Source: RGIG8775 sp045128735 (GTDB taxonomy: Bacteria; Bacillota; Clostridia; Oscillospirales; CAG-272). From it: a stretch of 32,435 nucleotides of DNA. Location of the stretch: positions 1-32,435 of the forward strand of contig JBGVRT010000018.1 of the NCBI GenBank assembly GCA_045128735.1, written 5' to 3'. Positions 23,791-31,084 of the stretch are shown here, piece by piece; positions within the stretch are counted from its first letter, which is position 1; each line of letters starts with the position of its first letter. The notes below the pieces were generated by a model. The model searched no databases. It had not been told where the DNA came from and saw only the letters and a program-made list of their open reading frames with translations. Made by a program: the position numbers and the translations under genes.

Positions 23791-23804
23791 CTTCAATCTC
23801 CTTT

Positions 23805-23918
23805 TTAATCCTTATAAACTATTTGCCCGTCAGTCACAGTCAAAACACATCTGTAGCCGGAGTAAAAGAAAGACTCACCGTCCCATACCTTGCCGTTTTT
23901 AATCAATATTTTTCGCAT
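23805..23918 (-). pseudogene. 37-codon amidohydrolase remnant (start and end fused)
   Basis: This short ORF has a good ribosome binding site (GGGAGG, 11 nt before ATG) and an in-frame stop. Residues 1-19, MRKILIKNGKVWDGESFFY, resemble the first beta strands of amidohydrolase/dihydroorotase-like enzymes. The last residues, LTVTDGQIVYKD, resemble the C-terminal strand of the same superfamily (typically VDGKIVY near the end). In amidohydrolases both ends form one small composite beta sandwich around the TIM barrel. The simplest reading is an internal in-frame deletion of about 1 kb. It lies between the dehydroquinase-like and epimerase genes in the same orientation. It could instead be a chance small ORF. 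Confidence 0.5.
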
Positions 23919-23987
23919 TTATCTGCACGCCTCCCACAATTTCGGAAAGTACTTTTTATACAAAACAGTCACGCTAACCGTGTGCCG

Positions 23988-24824
23988 TTATATATGCAGA
24001 AACGGTTGATTAAGCCTTGTTACTCCGTCAACCACAGCTCTCGCGGTTCGGAGGTCTATTTGATTTATGTCACTTGACTCGTCGTAGTGCTCGACGCAAA
24101 AGGCGATGTGACCGCCGAGAAGCGGATTCAGTATGCGGGAGGGAATACCCGCCTTGCCCGTGGCGTGGTATGCTACGGGAATATCTATCTCGCGCTTAAG
24201 AAGCGTCATTGCGCGCAGACTTTCGGAAAGGTCCTCCTCGTTTTTGGCGAGGGTTACTATTTTTATCATATCGGAGTTGCGCTCCCTAAGATAAAGGGCA
24301 AGGTCAACCACCTGCTCGGCAGTCATCGGTATTGCGGGGTGGCAGGAAAGAAGCACCTCGGTGCCCATAGAGTGGAAACGCTCGATAAGCTCGCATTGCT
24401 TTGCGATAACCGCGCTGTCGGTAACCACCTCACGTGGGTTTCCCTTGGTAAATGAATATTTGTTATCGCCGCAAAATTCTGTTTTTGACCTCAAGTCGAA
24501 CGTGTATGCCTGAATGTCAACCCCCGCCGCGCCTGCTCTTGCGGCAGACAAAAAGCTTTCAACGCGCTCCTCCTCGGAAAAGCCGCGGCTTTTTTTGTCA
24601 AACGTGATATTGTAATTCAGCGCAAGTACGGGCAGGGGAGAGGACGCGATTATCCTTTTCAGCGTATCCTCGTCGCGGACATCAAGACAGGACATATGCA
24701 GATCTATCATATCCGCACCGCCGCACGCGCAGTTTCTTATGTCGGCAATAGCCCTTTCGGGAGTTATTGCTTTGACTACTCCCGCAAGTGCGGGGGATTT
24801 GAGCTTGGAAATTTTGTTGTTCAT
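23988..24824 (-). CDS. Divergent type I 3-dehydroquinate dehydratase homologue
   Basis: This 278-aa TIM barrel is homologous to type I dehydroquinase (AroD), a Schiff-base enzyme of the shikimate or quinate pathways. The catalytic residues align: His162 (LLSCHPAI, E. coli His143), Lys188 (MIKIVTL, Lys170), Arg230 (GIPSR, Arg213) and Gln255 before IDLRT (Gln236). Other substrate contacts differ: the E-x-R pair of strand 2 (Glu46/Arg48) reads DLH (41-43), and the strand-3 arginine (Arg82) appears as Tyr71. About 25 extra residues lie near 110-135. It may therefore use another substrate (inference). The ATG at 24824 follows GAGGTG. It is probably first in a cluster controlled by the divergent AraC gene. 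Confidence 0.8.
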   Translation of the reverse strand: MNNKISKLKSPALAGVVKAITPERAIADIRNCACGGADMIDLHMSCLDVRDEDTLKRIIASSPLPVLALNYNITFDKKSRGFSEEERVESFLSAARAGAAGVDIQAYTFDLRSKTEFCGDNKYSFTKGNPREVVTDSAVIAKQCELIERFHSMGTEVLLSCHPAIPMTAEQVVDLALYLRERNSDMIKIVTLAKNEEDLSESLRAMTLLKREIDIPVAYHATGKAGIPSRILNPLLGGHIAFCVEHYDESSDINQIDLRTARAVVDGVTRLNQPFLHI

Positions 24825-24866
24825 AAAATCACCTCGCAATAAGTATATCGCGGTATGTATAAAAAG

Positions 24867-24895
24867 TAAATATCACATTTGGTACAATTTATCAA
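24867..24895 (-). promoter_or_regulatory. Candidate promoter of the dehydroquinase-like cluster
   Basis: Minus strand TTGATA (24890-24895), 17 bp, TATTTA (24867-24872). An alternative pair, TTTACT (24865-24870) and TATACT (24842-24847), would put the transcription start almost on the ribosome binding site and seems less likely. Confidence 0.4.
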
Positions 24896-24903
24896 ATTTG
24901 ATA
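24890..24903. promoter_or_regulatory. Palindromic candidate operator between divergent promoters
   Basis: TATCAAATTTGATA is a perfect 14-bp palindrome. It overlaps the -35 of the candidate leftward promoter and lies 19 bp upstream of the -35 of the AraC gene. Position suggests a regulator site; AraC proteins usually bind direct repeats, so another regulator is possible. Confidence 0.4.
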
Positions 24904-24921
24904 TTTATCTTGGGAAACATA

Positions 24922-24950
24922 TTGACATAAAAACTTGTTTGGTGTATACT
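24922..24950 (+). promoter_or_regulatory. Promoter of the AraC-family regulator gene
   Basis: TTGACA (24922-24927), 17 bp, TATACT (24945-24950). The predicted transcription start near 24957 excludes the GTG at 24955 as start codon and favours the GTG at 24973. Confidence 0.85.
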
Positions 24951-24972
24951 TTGAGTGAAAGAGGTGATTTTG

Positions 24973-25815
24973 GTGGAAAATGCTTTTTTAGCTGATTTGG
25001 TTATAAATAACTCCTATCCCACCGTGATGATGCGCAATAGCGTTGGCGCGGGAGGTAAACGAAAAAACCGACACCGTTGGGCGATAATATTGAAATATGA
25101 GGGCGAAACAGTCTACCGTTCGGACGGTAAAAGCTATATTTCAAACGCAAATAATATAATTGTCCTGCCAAAGGGCTGCAGCTACGAGTGGCAGTGCGTT
25201 AAGGAAGGTAGCTTTGCCTCGGCTGAGTTTGACTGTGAGATCAGCTGTCACGAGGTTTTCAGCTTTTCGGTGAAAAGCAACGAAAAGATTTTGTCCTTGA
25301 TGAAGCGTATGGCAGGCGAAGGTTTGCGTGACGCGAGCCTTTCGAGGCTTGAACGCATAAGAGACGTCTATTCTATATTGCTTTTGCTCGCTACCGCGGA
25401 GCCGAAGAAATACAACACATCAAGCAGCTTCAAAAAAATTGAGTCTGCCTTTAATTATATTTCCGAGCATTATACCGAGAAGCTGACAAACGACGGTCTT
25501 GCCGCGCTGACGGGACTTTCCACCGTCTATTTCCGTAAACTTTTTGCGCAGCTTGTGGGAATGCCGCCAATGGACTACGTACAGCATTTGAGAATTGAAA
25601 AAGCGAAGGCTATGCTTGAGAGTGACTATACCTCGGTGACCGATATCGCGCTGACGCTTGGTTATCAGAATATTTATGATTTTTCAAGGGCGTTCAAAAA
25701 GCGCGTGGGTGTGCCGCCCACCGTGTTCGGCAGTCACGGAGACGTGCGCGTGAAATACCTTGTTAGCGATAAATTGGTGTTTGAAAAAGTGCCTCGTTCC
25801 TTTGCCCCCCTTTGA
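24973..25815 (+). CDS. AraC-family transcriptional regulator
   Basis: This 280-aa protein has an N-terminal cupin-like sensing domain, with the typical IIVLPKGCSYEWQ strand, and a C-terminal double helix-turn-helix (about 153-253). In it LAALTGLSTVYFRKLFAQLVG is the first HTH region (seen as two blocks) and VTDIALTLGYQNIYDFSRAFKK the second. I place the start at GTG 24973, 8 nt after GAGG, because the frame's upstream GTG lies before the predicted transcription start. It is divergent from the dehydroquinase-like cluster and is its likely regulator, probably in response to a sugar or small acid (inference). The last residues and the stop codon come from the adjoining repeat, whose first hairpin begins about 25800. 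Confidence 0.92.
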   Translation: MENAFLADLVINNSYPTVMMRNSVGAGGKRKNRHRWAIILKYEGETVYRSDGKSYISNANNIIVLPKGCSYEWQCVKEGSFASAEFDCEISCHEVFSFSVKSNEKILSLMKRMAGEGLRDASLSRLERIRDVYSILLLLATAEPKKYNTSSSFKKIESAFNYISEHYTEKLTNDGLAALTGLSTVYFRKLFAQLVGMPPMDYVQHLRIEKAKAMLESDYTSVTDIALTLGYQNIYDFSRAFKKRVGVPPTVFGSHGDVRVKYLVSDKLVFEKVPRSFAPL

Positions 25816-26005
25816 CAAGGGAGGCAAAGGAGGCGGATTTTTGCGAACACAGTGCACCAAACACCAATTTATCGGTCGTCCAACGCTAACGACTCGGTGT
25901 TTAGCCGAGGAGTGGGATGCGTGACATTATGTTCGCACAAACAACGGTGCGCTGACCTATAGGGCTGCGGCGCCTTCGCCGCCAAATACCAATTTATCGG
26001 TTTAT
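25798..26005. repeat. Dispersed hairpin-rich repeat (family II, copy b)
   Basis: This copy matches the repeat at the window start (25806-25964 against about 106-256), including the identical 29-nt block 25888-25916. It opens with a long stem, CCTTTGCC plus CCCTT pairing with AAGGG plus GGCAAAGG around TGAC (about 25800-25831), and ends with GCGGCG/CGCCGC near 25966-25981. The terminal motif CCAATTTATCGGT occurs at about 25864-25876 and 25989-26001. No gene is supported. Confidence 0.75.
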
Positions 26006-26026
26006 GAACCCTACTATAAAATCAAT

Positions 26027-26049
26027 GGGCTGTCTCAGCGAGACAGCCC
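26027..26049 (-). terminator. Terminator of the azlCD-glycosidase operon
   Basis: GGGCTGTCTC (26027-26036) pairs perfectly with GAGACAGCCC (26040-26049) around a 3-nt loop, 17 bp beyond the glycosidase stop. The T-tract is weak on the minus strand (ATTGATTTTAT). Confidence 0.65.
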
Positions 26050-26066
26050 CATTTAATCGTATTTAA

Positions 26067-29015
26067 TTATTCTGCATCAAATCCGAATCTTACAAATCCG
26101 TATTTGTCCTTGGTGTAACCCGACCATTCGCCGTTCTGCCACTGCTTTTCGCCTGTGAAGCTGCGAGGTCCGACGCTGATATTTTCGGTTTTGGGGTCGT
26201 GAAGAGGACCAAGAAGATTACGCTGTGCGTTGGTTATCTTAACGCGTATAACGTTTTTGCCCTCTTTGAGCAATCCCGAAAGGTTGCAGTGATTTGCAAA
26301 CAGCATCTTTTTCGCGGGCTTTCCGTTTACCTCGACCTCGGCAACGGCAAATCTTCCATTGAGCAAAAGCTCTGTGGGTGCGCCTTTCTTGTACTCGTAT
26401 TCACCGACGAGGTCAAGCGTACCGCCGAAGAAGGGATAGCCCTCGGTTATTACGTTTGAGGGGTCTACCGTATCCTTCTGACTTGTAAGCGCAAATCCGC
26501 CCGAGTAGGAATATGCATCGCAGAAATCGGTCTTAACCTTCTCAAAGAGTGACTTGTCGGTCTTGACGGCAAAGTCGCCGAACAGGTATGCGCACTCTAT
26601 TTCTGTGTCAATGGACAGACAGTTTCTGAAGGACTCGGAAACGTCCGAGAAAAGTACGTCGTAAACGTGCTGACTCTGGAAATAATGAATAGAGTAGCAA
26701 ATTTCGTTGTCACCGAGCGCAACAAGATTTGTGATGTCCGCCGCAAGGAAGCGCGAGTCGAGATATTTGCTCTCTTCAAGCTCTATGGGCTTTCCGTTTA
26801 CGGTTACAGACTTGTATTCCATAGGCTCGCAAACGTAGCTTACACTTTCGGGAAGCTCGTCAACCTTAAAGCTGAGCTTTATATAGAGGTCGCCCTCGTA
26901 GCGTGCGCGGAGAAGCTCGTCCTTAAGCTGCATAAGCGGAACCTCACCAACGTAGTTCACGCCGTCGAAGGAGTAGGAAAGATTGTCAAAGGTGTAGGAG
27001 TTCGTGGGCTTTTCGGCAAATCTGAACTCACCGCCAAGCTTGAAGGTCTCGGCAAATCCCTTGTGCTCGCAAACAGGTGCGGCGGGTATTTCGTCGCTTT
27101 CGATAAGCATAAAGGATTCGGAATCGTCAAGGCTTACAACCGCGTGGAAGTCGCCGTCAACCGACTCGCCGTGAAGCACTGCGGGAGAAAGCGAAAGAAT
27201 GTCGAGCTTGACGAGATTTTTGCAGTTCTTTACCTTTACGTCGAGCTTTTCGAATTTGTTCTTTGTGTAGTTTGTAACGAAGATTATTCTGCCGTTTTCG
27301 GTCAGGCGAGTTTGTGCTCTTACAGAAGAAACCGCCTCACCGTCCTTGGTGATTATGACATCGCGTTCGCCCTTGAGCACCTCGAAATTCATATTGGGCT
27401 TGAGCCACGAAAGGTCTGCCTCTCTGCCGTCAATGCGTGTGGGAATATCGCTCTGGCAGTATACCTTGCCGCCGTTTTCAACGAATTTTTTGAGAAGCTT
27501 TGCGGTGTTTGAAGAAAGTGTTTCAACCGCGGGAATTACGACCTTATCGTATGTGCAAAGTCCAACCCTTATGGTTGCGCCCTCAACGCTTGCCATATCC
27601 TCCATTATTGTTTCGTCGCCGTAATGGTAGGCGATTTGATTTCCCGAAAGCGCGTTTGAAAGGTTGCGGAAATCGCGTTCGATTGTCTCAATGGATTTGC
27701 CCGCAAACTCACGATTATAGTACATATATGCGTGACGGATAGGATGAATAACAAGTGTGTCGGCGTGCTCCTTGCCAAGCGACAGCATATAGCCGAGGTG
27801 ATTATAATAAAGATTGAAGTCCTTAAGGTGCTTTTGCCAGGGAAGATACTCGGAGTAGTGAAGCGGGTAGTCGCGCTTTCTCTGACCTCTTATAGAGTAG
27901 GGGTAAAGGTGCTGGCAGGTTACGTTTACGCCTCCCGAATACTGATAGTCGGCAATGTTTTTAAGCTCTGAGGGCGAAACGTCCCAACCGCACATCGCAA
28001 AGGTCTCGCTCAAAGCTCTTTCGCGGCCTGTCTGAGCGCAGACAGAACCGAGCTGCTTTGAGAGAATGTCAGACTTTGAGGTGGCGCGTCCAAGCCAGTC
28101 AACACCGGGAATGTGCTCGTAGCGGTAGAAGGGCATTACGCCTCCGCAGCACATCATCTGACCTGTAAGCGATGCTTCCTCGATGGCGTGTCCGGTAAGC
28201 TGACAGCCGTTTTCCTCGCACCAGGCGTATATCTGTTTTACAAAGCTGTCGTTGAAAAGTCTGTGAAGAAGCAGGAAGTAGTCGTGTCTGAACTCGCGGT
28301 AGCCCTCGCAGTCTACGAAAAGCTTTACAAGTCCGTCCATAACCTCATAGCCGTAAGCCGTTCTGAACTCATCGGGAATCACCGTTGACCAAGGCATACC
28401 GTATCTGAAATACTGGGGCTCGTCGGTGAAGAAGCCGGGCATAACCGTGCCGAAATCCTCTTTCGCGATACGCTTTTTGTAGTCCTCGTGAGTAGATTCA
28501 ATAAACTCGGCAATAACGCGCTTGTTGAGAATGTCTATGTAAGAAACGTCGTAGCGTAAGGTGATAACGTGGTACTCGGAAACACCGTCGATAGGCGCGT
28601 TTGCGCGTACAGCCTTGCCGTCAACTATGGCGTAGACTGCGAAATATTCGCCTGTGGGAAACTCGGATTTTACCTCACGCTTGATAGAGGTTGCGTAGTT
28701 TTCGGGCTTTTCAAGCACCTTTCCGCCGCCAAAGCCAGAGGGCCAACCGTTTTCGTCGTACGACCAAGCCTCCATTCCAAGCTTTCTCGCCTCGTCGATG
28801 CATACGTCGATGGCGTGATACCACTCGTCCGAAAGGTACTCTGTCTCAAGTCCCATTCTGGCGTGCATGAAAAAGCCCTTCATACCCAGATCGTACATGT
28901 TGTTTATCTGCTTGCGAAGCTCTGCCTCCTCAAGCTTGTCGTTCCAGCTCCAAAAGGGAATAGAGCCGTGAGAAATCGAGTTGGTTGATACGTCGTAAAT
29001 AAGTTTTTTAAGCAT
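26067..29015 (-). CDS. GH106-like glycosyl hydrolase (alpha-L-rhamnosidase-related)
   Basis: This 982-aa protein resembles the GH106-type glycosidases. The N-terminal TIM barrel shows SIPFWSWNDKLEEAELRKQI (two blocks near 18-37), GMKGFFMHARMGLETEYLS (19-residue block), AWSYDENGWPSGFGGG and GFFTDEPQY, the last a probable catalytic acid strand. The middle has a beta-galactosidase-trimer-like region (about 450-560), and the C-terminus carries galactose-binding-type beta sandwiches. No signal peptide is visible, so it likely acts in the cytoplasm. The ATG at 29015 follows AGAGGTG. It starts 16 bp after azlD with no promoter between, so it is read through from azlCD. Rhamnose specificity is inferred only from family resemblance. 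Confidence 0.8.
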   Translation of the reverse strand: MLKKLIYDVSTNSISHGSIPFWSWNDKLEEAELRKQINNMYDLGMKGFFMHARMGLETEYLSDEWYHAIDVCIDEARKLGMEAWSYDENGWPSGFGGGKVLEKPENYATSIKREVKSEFPTGEYFAVYAIVDGKAVRANAPIDGVSEYHVITLRYDVSYIDILNKRVIAEFIESTHEDYKKRIAKEDFGTVMPGFFTDEPQYFRYGMPWSTVIPDEFRTAYGYEVMDGLVKLFVDCEGYREFRHDYFLLLHRLFNDSFVKQIYAWCEENGCQLTGHAIEEASLTGQMMCCGGVMPFYRYEHIPGVDWLGRATSKSDILSKQLGSVCAQTGRERALSETFAMCGWDVSPSELKNIADYQYSGGVNVTCQHLYPYSIRGQRKRDYPLHYSEYLPWQKHLKDFNLYYNHLGYMLSLGKEHADTLVIHPIRHAYMYYNREFAGKSIETIERDFRNLSNALSGNQIAYHYGDETIMEDMASVEGATIRVGLCTYDKVVIPAVETLSSNTAKLLKKFVENGGKVYCQSDIPTRIDGREADLSWLKPNMNFEVLKGERDVIITKDGEAVSSVRAQTRLTENGRIIFVTNYTKNKFEKLDVKVKNCKNLVKLDILSLSPAVLHGESVDGDFHAVVSLDDSESFMLIESDEIPAAPVCEHKGFAETFKLGGEFRFAEKPTNSYTFDNLSYSFDGVNYVGEVPLMQLKDELLRARYEGDLYIKLSFKVDELPESVSYVCEPMEYKSVTVNGKPIELEESKYLDSRFLAADITNLVALGDNEICYSIHYFQSQHVYDVLFSDVSESFRNCLSIDTEIECAYLFGDFAVKTDKSLFEKVKTDFCDAYSYSGGFALTSQKDTVDPSNVITEGYPFFGGTLDLVGEYEYKKGAPTELLLNGRFAVAEVEVNGKPAKKMLFANHCNLSGLLKEGKNVIRVKITNAQRNLLGPLHDPKTENISVGPRSFTGEKQWQNGEWSGYTKDKYGFVRFGFDAE

Positions 29016-29031
29016 TCTGACACCTCTCAAA

Positions 29032-29352
29032 TTAAATGAAATTGATGATGAGACCTGTTAAATACGCCGCCGCGCTTGCTCCAAGCGCAACTATTATAAG
29101 CGAGCGGTCAAGGAACGCCAGCAGGCAGGCAACCGCAAGACCGACAGCGGCGGTGAGCACGCTTCCCGTAGAGGAAAAGACGTCTGGAATAACCATTGCG
29201 CTGAGCACCGCGTAGGGAAGGTAATAAAGCAGACTTCTGATGAATCTGTTTTTGATTTTCTTTCTGAAAAGTACGAACGGCAGCATACGGATAAGGTATG
29301 TCACACCTGCCATTACGAGTATGTAAATACTGATATGTACAGCTTCGTTCAT
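29032..29352 (-). CDS. azlD: AzlD-family branched-chain amino acid transport protein
   Basis: This small membrane protein (106 aa, about four helices) is the partner of AzlC in branched-chain amino acid export. AzlD features visible are the N-terminal VMAGVTYLIRMLPFVLF segment, the conserved YYLPYAVLSAMVIP region and the C-terminal hydrophobic stretch. Its ATG overlaps the end of azlC by 4 bp, the usual arrangement. The large glycosidase gene follows after 16 bp. Confidence 0.93.
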   Translation of the reverse strand: MNEAVHISIYILVMAGVTYLIRMLPFVLFRKKIKNRFIRSLLYYLPYAVLSAMVIPDVFSSTGSVLTAAVGLAVACLLAFLDRSLIIVALGASAAAYLTGLIINFI

Positions 29353-30068
29353 TGCTCATCCTCCTCATCCTTGACGGGGAAGAGAAGCGCGGCAACAACC
29401 GCGGCAACAACCGCCGAAATAATTATCGCAAAGCCCGACGTGATAAACGAGAAAATCGGAGTGAACGCAAGGCAAAGGCTGACCGCTATTGCAAGCAGGG
29501 CTGACACAAGAACTCCCTTGTCTCGCTTTGCGGGGGGGAGAACGATAGCCACGAACATACCGTAAATTGCTATTCCCAAAGCGTGATTTACCGATTCGGG
29601 GAGAATGTTGCCCGCCACCGCGCCCAAAAGCGTGCCAAGCGTCCAACCGATAAAGGGGAGCAGAATAAGTCCATACATATAGATGGGCTTTATCGGTTCG
29701 CGCTTCGAGGATGCGACGCCGAATATTTCGTCGGTCATGCCGAATGAAGCGAGCAGTCGGTGGGGGAGAGTAAAGCTTTTGTCAAGCTTTTGCGAAAGCG
29801 AAAGGCTCATTAGCGAGTACCTTACGTTTATGGTGAGCTGAGTCAGCGCCATTTCAAGCAAAGAGCCTAAGGCGAGGATAACGCCAACGCCTGCGACCTG
29901 CCCTGCCGAGGTGAGATTGGTAAGTGAGATTATAACTGCCGCAAGCGGCGAGATTCCTCCGTTTACCGCGGTTATACCAAAGCCGAAGGAGACAGAGAGA
30001 TAGCCGAGGGCTATCGGTATTCCGTCCTTGAGTCCGCAGGCAAACAGAGTGTTGTTTTTAGTGTTCAT
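29349..30068 (-). CDS. azlC: AzlC-family branched-chain amino acid exporter subunit
   Basis: This 239-aa membrane protein belongs to the AzlC/YgaZ family, the larger subunit of a branched-chain amino acid efflux system. It has about six to seven hydrophobic helices. Family signatures are GIPIALGYLSVSFGFGI near the N-terminus, LTNLTSAGQVAGV, LTQLTINVRYSLMSLSLS and the FGMTDEIF segment. The ATG follows AGAGGT. It leads the azlC-azlD-glycosidase operon from a promoter about 35 bp upstream. Substrate assignment rests on family membership. Confidence 0.94.
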   Translation of the reverse strand: MNTKNNTLFACGLKDGIPIALGYLSVSFGFGITAVNGGISPLAAVIISLTNLTSAGQVAGVGVILALGSLLEMALTQLTINVRYSLMSLSLSQKLDKSFTLPHRLLASFGMTDEIFGVASSKREPIKPIYMYGLILLPFIGWTLGTLLGAVAGNILPESVNHALGIAIYGMFVAIVLPPAKRDKGVLVSALLAIAVSLCLAFTPIFSFITSGFAIIISAVVAAVVAALLFPVKDEEDEQ

Positions 30069-30102
30069 TTGGAGACCTCTTTTTACGTAGCAATTAAATT
30101 AT

Positions 30103-30131
30103 ATTTTACTACATTTCGCTGCAAATTGCAA
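30103..30131 (-). promoter_or_regulatory. Promoter of the azlCD-glycosidase operon
   Basis: Minus strand TTGCAA (30126-30131), 17 bp, TAAAAT (30103-30108). A TATAAT-like hexamer overlaps a few bases further on with a 16-bp spacer to TTTGCA, so the exact boxes are uncertain. Confidence 0.55.
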
Positions 30132-30177
30132 GCGATTTTGCCAAAAAAGTAAAAAATCGGGAAAAAAAGAAAAAGTG

Positions 30178-30206
30178 TTGACTTTTTGGGGGCTTCGATG
30201 TATAAT
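30178..30206 (+). promoter_or_regulatory. Promoter of the EEP-family gene
   Basis: TTGACT (30178-30183), 17 bp, TATAAT (30201-30206), about 25 bp before the start codon. Confidence 0.85.
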
Positions 30207-30230
30207 TAAAAAAAACTCGGAGGTATGTGT

Positions 30231-31031
30231 ATGATATGCTTATATAACCAAAATATTTGGGGAAATATGCCAAAAGGGGCGAGAATTGCCAACCGAAACG
30301 GCCTTATAAAAGATATGATTTTTGAGATTGAACCCGATTTTTGTAATTTTCAGGAATGCCGACCTATTACAAGCCGTGCGGGTGATAGCGCAATACAGAA
30401 AATAATTTTTGAGAAATACGCTGAGAGCAATGCTTGCCACGCTCACGAAAATTTCACGCCCGTGTTTTATAAGCGCGACAGATTTACCGAGCTTGACGGC
30501 GGTTTTGTTCTTTTTGAAGGGCTTAATGACATTAATTCCAAGTCGATAACGTGGGGGCTTTTTGAGGACAAAAACGACGGCAAAAGACTTGCGGTGGTGA
30601 GCAACCATTTCTGGTGGCAATGCCGCAGTGAGGAGGATTTCGCCCAAAGAGTGGAAAATGCCAAACAGCTTAAAGGCGTGTGCGATAGGATAATTGAAAA
30701 ATACGGCGATATTCCCGTGATAGTTTCTGGCGACTTCAACAGCGGCACGATAGGCCCACAAGGACCGTCGGGCTATGACGCAATGGTGGCGGGTGGCTTT
30801 ACAGATGCGCGTTTTGTTGCCGAAAAAACGACCGATTGCCACACGGTTCACGATTACCCGATACTTACGGAAAGCGGAGTATATATCGCAGGCGGCGAGC
30901 CAAATAAAACTATAGACTACGTGTTTACCTACGGCAAAAAGCCCGAGGTTGCCGAGTTTTCGGTGCTTTCCGACGACCGCGCCCGCACCTCGTCCGACCA
31001 TTGCCCGATTGTTGTTAAATTTGAAATATAA
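30231..31031 (+). CDS. Endonuclease/exonuclease/phosphatase family protein
   Basis: This 266-aa protein has the full EEP-fold metal-dependent phosphoesterase pattern: NQNIWGN at the N-terminus, FCNFQE (Glu42), VVSNHFWW (His126), VSGDFNSG (Asp168, Asn170) and SSDHCPIVVKF (Asp256, His257). Family members cleave phosphodiester bonds in nucleic acids, phospholipids or small molecules. No signal peptide is present, so it is intracellular. Length and divergence from ExoIII-type nucleases make a small-molecule or lipid phosphatase as likely as a nuclease. GGAGG is 7 nt from the ATG at 30231 but only 1 nt from the ATG at 30225, so I use 30231. It is monocistronic and convergent with the esterase gene. 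Confidence 0.88.
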   Translation: MICLYNQNIWGNMPKGARIANRNGLIKDMIFEIEPDFCNFQECRPITSRAGDSAIQKIIFEKYAESNACHAHENFTPVFYKRDRFTELDGGFVLFEGLNDINSKSITWGLFEDKNDGKRLAVVSNHFWWQCRSEEDFAQRVENAKQLKGVCDRIIEKYGDIPVIVSGDFNSGTIGPQGPSGYDAMVAGGFTDARFVAEKTTDCHTVHDYPILTESGVYIAGGEPNKTIDYVFTYGKKPEVAEFSVLSDDRARTSSDHCPIVVKFEI

Positions 31032-31050
31032 TCCTTATCCGTTCAAACAA

Positions 31051-31076
31051 AAAGGGCTGATTGAAATCAGCCCTTT
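31051..31076. terminator. Bidirectional terminator between convergent genes
   Basis: AAAGGGCTGAT pairs with ATCAGCCCTTT around a 4-nt loop. It lies 20 bp after the EEP-gene stop and 8 bp beyond the esterase stop, with A/T tracts on both sides, so it can serve both genes. Confidence 0.85.
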
Positions 31077-31084
31077 TGCGGTTA

